Positions 24,532 through 27,312 of a DNA stretch of 27,312 nucleotides are shown piece after piece. Each line of letters starts with the position of its first letter. Within the stretch, counting starts at the first letter, position 1. The position numbers and the translations under genes are program-made. The notes below the pieces were generated by a model. That model had not been told where the DNA came from and did not search any database. It saw only the letters and a program-made list of their open reading frames with translations. Source of the stretch: CALALP01 sp041855735 (GTDB lineage Bacteria > Bacillota > Clostridia > Lachnospirales > Lachnospiraceae). The stretch covers positions 1-27,312 of the forward strand of contig JBHAEV010000032.1 in the NCBI GenBank assembly GCA_041855735.1. The letters are read 5' to 3'.

Positions 24532-24726
24532 TCAATAGTTGACGTGCACTGACCGGTACGCATTGGACAGGTCAAAGAGCCCCCGGCGTATCCGTCTTTC
24601 TTTTGACAATGCCCAATTGACCGCCTTGTTCCCGCTTAGGAACCAGTATCCTTTCCGGCTGTAAGCTATGGTAGCGGCATAGTTTACACTGCCTATATCC
24701 TTTATCAATGAGCGCTTTACGCATAA
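24532..24726 (-). pseudogene. ltrA: group II intron reverse transcriptase/maturase, C-terminal remnant
   Basis: The minus strand encodes 64 residues ending at TGA (24532-24534), immediately before domain V, exactly where an intron-encoded protein in domain IV should stop. The segment contains AYSRKGYWFLSGNKAVNWAL and ends LFDLSNAYRSVHVNY. This matches the C-terminal tail of bacterial group II reverse transcriptases (the conserved xxSRKGYW block). Upstream of 24727 the frame is closed by TGA and similarity ends, so the fingers/palm domains are gone and the copy cannot be mobile on its own. The symbol marks family resemblance only. Confidence 0.85.
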
Positions 24727-27312
24727 TCAGCCTCTTCGATATACTCTCTTAACTCAACCTTTCTTTTATCCTCCTCAAGGTCTCTTCGAGATTCCTCGAT
24801 ATACTCCCTATGTTCAATATAGGCAACGCCCTTCAATTTTTCTTTAAGGCTTTGCAGAAATCGAATCTTATCTATAATCAATGGAACTTTGCTTCCCGAC
24901 CACGAAGCTGACATTGGAAACAAGTGAATTTTCTTAAAATCTTCAACATTTTGGTTATCCTTTAAAAACTCAAAAATAAAATCCAGTTTCCAATGTGGCA
25001 TAACATTAACAACCACATCAATTAACTTGCTACATTTAGATACATCCATGCAATTGTCGTGTAAACTATCAAGAAGCCATTGTTTTTTTCTGTTTTGATC
25101 AACATTTGACTCTTGCTCCGTTCGCCCAAAAAGCAATTGAGCCGGATGTTTTATATGAAATGCTGTATTATCTTCAACAAGAACCGAATAAGCATATTTA
25201 ATACATTCTTGCCAATTCTCAGTAGACCAAATCAATTCGAATATCTTTTGCTCATATCCATCACGACGTGAATGGTTCTTTACCCAATCTACGTAGTCTT
25301 TCCATATGTTCGGTCTTTGTTCAAATATTTTGATAAACAATTTTCCGCCATAATCCACATGATCACTTATTTCAAGAGCGTTCATATAAATTTGGGATAG
25401 TGTATCAAAATCATCTTTGAAAAGACCCAAAATGACTTTTATATCATCATCTCGGTACATATACTCCAAAAACGCTGCTGACAGGCTTGCCTTTTTCGCT
25501 ATGCTTTTAAGAATGCTATTCTTTAACTCGTTATCTTTTTCTCCATACTTTACCAACAGCATAGGCGAAGATACTATTGGATTATCTCCATCCAAATTTC
25601 TTTTAGAAAAACTACTATAATCACAAACAACTGTATCCGTAATATCACTTTCGTTTATGCACTCCCAAATCAGAGACAGCCATGAATCTTTTCTTCGATA
25701 CTCATATCCGTTCATCAAACTATATGTTTTTTCGTAACCTAAAGTAGAAAGCAAAAAAACAACTTGCCCATAACCATCTAATCTGAACGGAGCATTACTT
25801 TTGAAATACTCTTCAATTACATTTACATAAAAATCTGGATTTGCTTCCAATAGTTCAAAAACTATAGCAAGCCCACTGCTTAATGACCAGAGATTTCTTT
25901 CACCAATAGTATCTTGTAAGAAATTGCATGTTTTAAACAGATCCGTATAGTTATCAAGGCTATATGACTCAAATTCCGCAGCTATCTTAGCCTTTCGAAT
26001 TTTCTCATCTTCTTCAATGGTTCTGCCAAGTAAATGTTCTCCTGATAGAATCCTGTACATTCTGAAATCATGATTATTCTCAGAAATCAAATATCTCTCG
26101 TCAACCGGACTATTTATTTGACCGGCAACTTCTCTGTATCTATCAATTATTCTTGCATCGGAGAAATCAATATCTTCTTTCTTAATCACCTCCGCAAAAA
26201 TCGCATCAAAATCTGATTGTAAATAGGCTATTGAATCCTTCCTATCTAAACCATAATAATGAACTTCAGAGATGATATTATTGATTATCTCTCGATATTC
26301 ATTTTTTTTACGAAGAATCCCCAGCATTTTCCAGATCTTATTACGCAATATTGCTATTTCTTCGGTGAAGCCAATCGTCATTCTAACAAAATTAAATTCT
26401 CGGCGATTCCTTCCTTCTTCCGTATATAAAAGCTCCGTCTTCAATGCGTATTGAGCAACATGAATATAAAGTATACTGAAATTATAGTTTTCGCCTTCAT
26501 TAGTTGCTTCCCAAAGCTTATCCATTAGCACAGTTTCATTTTTATACTTGTTCTCCCATGAATACGTGTCATAAAGAAGATGCTTGCAAATCACAAAATA
26601 GAAATCCATGATCAAATCTGGACGCTTTTTAAAATACAGCACAAGAAGCTCTATCGAATCATCAAATGACTCCGTGTACTTAAATCCTCCTAGAATCCCA
26701 ATTTCTTTTGTAGAAATATGAAGATAATTCTTTTTAGAATCTACATCAAAGCTATGCATATCAAAATCCGCATACTTTTCTTGCTCTATCTTCTTTTTTA
26801 TGATGCACAACGCTTTATCTGGATTTACTTGGTGAAAAGCCTCTAAATACTCCATGTCTTGCCCATCAGGAGCATTATCCCACGCAGAAATAATAGATTT
26901 TTTCACATAGTGAGCAACATCCTCAGAATTAAAAATCTCTATTATAGTTTTTAATGCATAGACAGCTTTATTCTTGTATCGTGGGAAAGCAATAGCTATT
27001 AGACCTTCAATGCTTACCCATCTTTTTTCAAACAGAACATAGTATAAAATATAATTTCCAAGGCTTTGATCCGAAACCTTAGTTATTTCGTTTTTAAACC
27101 AATCAACAAGTTCAAGAGAATAAAGCTTTTCTACTGTTTCACTCTCTCTAATTTCGGCGCCATAATGGTTTTTTAAAACAGTATATAGCTGGTTTTCTTC
27201 TCCTTTCACGGGACCTGCAACAGTAATCAAGAAAAGCATTATAACATCATCTTTTGTTAGGTCTGCTTCACTTAATATACAGCCATAATAGTTCCTAAAT
27301 ATATCTTCAACA
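24717..27312 (-). CDS. large AT-rich protein, C-terminal 864 residues (N terminus outside window)
   Basis: The frame is open to the right edge: codons upstream of the first visible ATG (27239) continue uninterrupted (VEDIFRNYYGCILSEADLTKDDVI), so this is the C-terminal part of a longer protein. The first 120 visible residues look like a winged-helix/linker region (MLFLITVAGPVK; ITKVSDQSLGNYILYYVLFEKR). The rest is helical-repeat-like, rich in aromatic, Asp, Glu and Lys residues, ending with a charged helix. No P-loop, nuclease or membrane motif is in view. The layout resembles the region downstream of the NTPase in STAND proteins of the Avs type, but this is by impression only. The stop lies at the junction with the intron remnant, so the natural C terminus may be altered. 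AT content is well above the core genes, suggesting transfer. Confidence 0.7.
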   Translation of the reverse strand, partial: VEDIFRNYYGCILSEADLTKDDVIMLFLITVAGPVKGEENQLYTVLKNHYGAEIRESETVEKLYSLELVDWFKNEITKVSDQSLGNYILYYVLFEKRWVSIEGLIAIAFPRYKNKAVYALKTIIEIFNSEDVAHYVKKSIISAWDNAPDGQDMEYLEAFHQVNPDKALCIIKKKIEQEKYADFDMHSFDVDSKKNYLHISTKEIGILGGFKYTESFDDSIELLVLYFKKRPDLIMDFYFVICKHLLYDTYSWENKYKNETVLMDKLWEATNEGENYNFSILYIHVAQYALKTELLYTEEGRNRREFNFVRMTIGFTEEIAILRNKIWKMLGILRKKNEYREIINNIISEVHYYGLDRKDSIAYLQSDFDAIFAEVIKKEDIDFSDARIIDRYREVAGQINSPVDERYLISENNHDFRMYRILSGEHLLGRTIEEDEKIRKAKIAAEFESYSLDNYTDLFKTCNFLQDTIGERNLWSLSSGLAIVFELLEANPDFYVNVIEEYFKSNAPFRLDGYGQVVFLLSTLGYEKTYSLMNGYEYRRKDSWLSLIWECINESDITDTVVCDYSSFSKRNLDGDNPIVSSPMLLVKYGEKDNELKNSILKSIAKKASLSAAFLEYMYRDDDIKVILGLFKDDFDTLSQIYMNALEISDHVDYGGKLFIKIFEQRPNIWKDYVDWVKNHSRRDGYEQKIFELIWSTENWQECIKYAYSVLVEDNTAFHIKHPAQLLFGRTEQESNVDQNRKKQWLLDSLHDNCMDVSKCSKLIDVVVNVMPHWKLDFIFEFLKDNQNVEDFKKIHLFPMSASWSGSKVPLIIDKIRFLQSLKEKLKGVAYIEHREYIEESRRDLEEDKRKVELREYIEEADYA

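Noticed and set aside
1..27312. CRISPR array, rRNA genes, replication origin
   Set aside because: No regularly spaced repeats, rRNA sequence or DnaA-box cluster was seen.

Overview
The window looks like a chromosomal segment of a low-to-moderate GC Firmicute, most likely a clostridial (Lachnospiraceae-type) bacterium. This rests on the gene order nusB-xseA-xseB-ispA-dxs-tlyA-nadK-argR-recN, an AddAB pair, a DUF5721-like protein, strong GGAGG ribosome binding sites and a secreted protein with choline/glucan-binding-type wall repeats. Every credible gene is on the minus strand, so the window is transcribed from high to low coordinates. The genus cannot be fixed from this sequence alone.

Base 1 to about 22.2 kb is ordinary chromosome. 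Reading with transcription, a secreted wall-binding coiled-coil protein (20387-22141) is followed by addB-addA (recombinational repair helicase/nuclease). A near-consensus sigma-A promoter at 13068-13096 then starts a long tightly packed series: nusB (antitermination), xseA-xseB (exonuclease VII), ispA and dxs (isoprenoid synthesis), tlyA (rRNA methyltransferase), nadK, argR, recN, glgA (glycogen synthase), a YuiD-like membrane protein, a Cof-type HAD phosphatase and a PrsA/SurA-like lipoprotein, ending at a hairpin terminator (687-708). Neighbours overlap or lie 5-25 bases apart in most cases, so they are probably co-transcribed. A DUF5721-like gene and a tRNA-Val(UAC) gene with its own consensus promoter close this side. 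Several start codons were moved to the in-frame codon with a properly spaced Shine-Dalgarno sequence.

From about 22.2 kb to the right edge the DNA is accessory. It is AT-rich and gene-poor and contains mobile-element debris. It holds a stretch with two strong terminator hairpins and zinc-ribbon-like coding fragments, a 141-bp segment bounded by 10-bp inverted repeats, a stand-alone AAA ATPase/DUF4143 gene with its own promoter, and the 3' end of a group II intron (domains V and VI plus the last 64 codons of its reverse transcriptase). Butted directly against that remnant is the C-terminal 864 residues of a very large, AT-rich protein that runs off the window. I cannot assign it firmly. Its composition and the apparent winged-helix/helical-repeat layout suggest the sensor half of a STAND-type NTPase such as those of anti-phage systems, and this is the best candidate for an undescribed system here.
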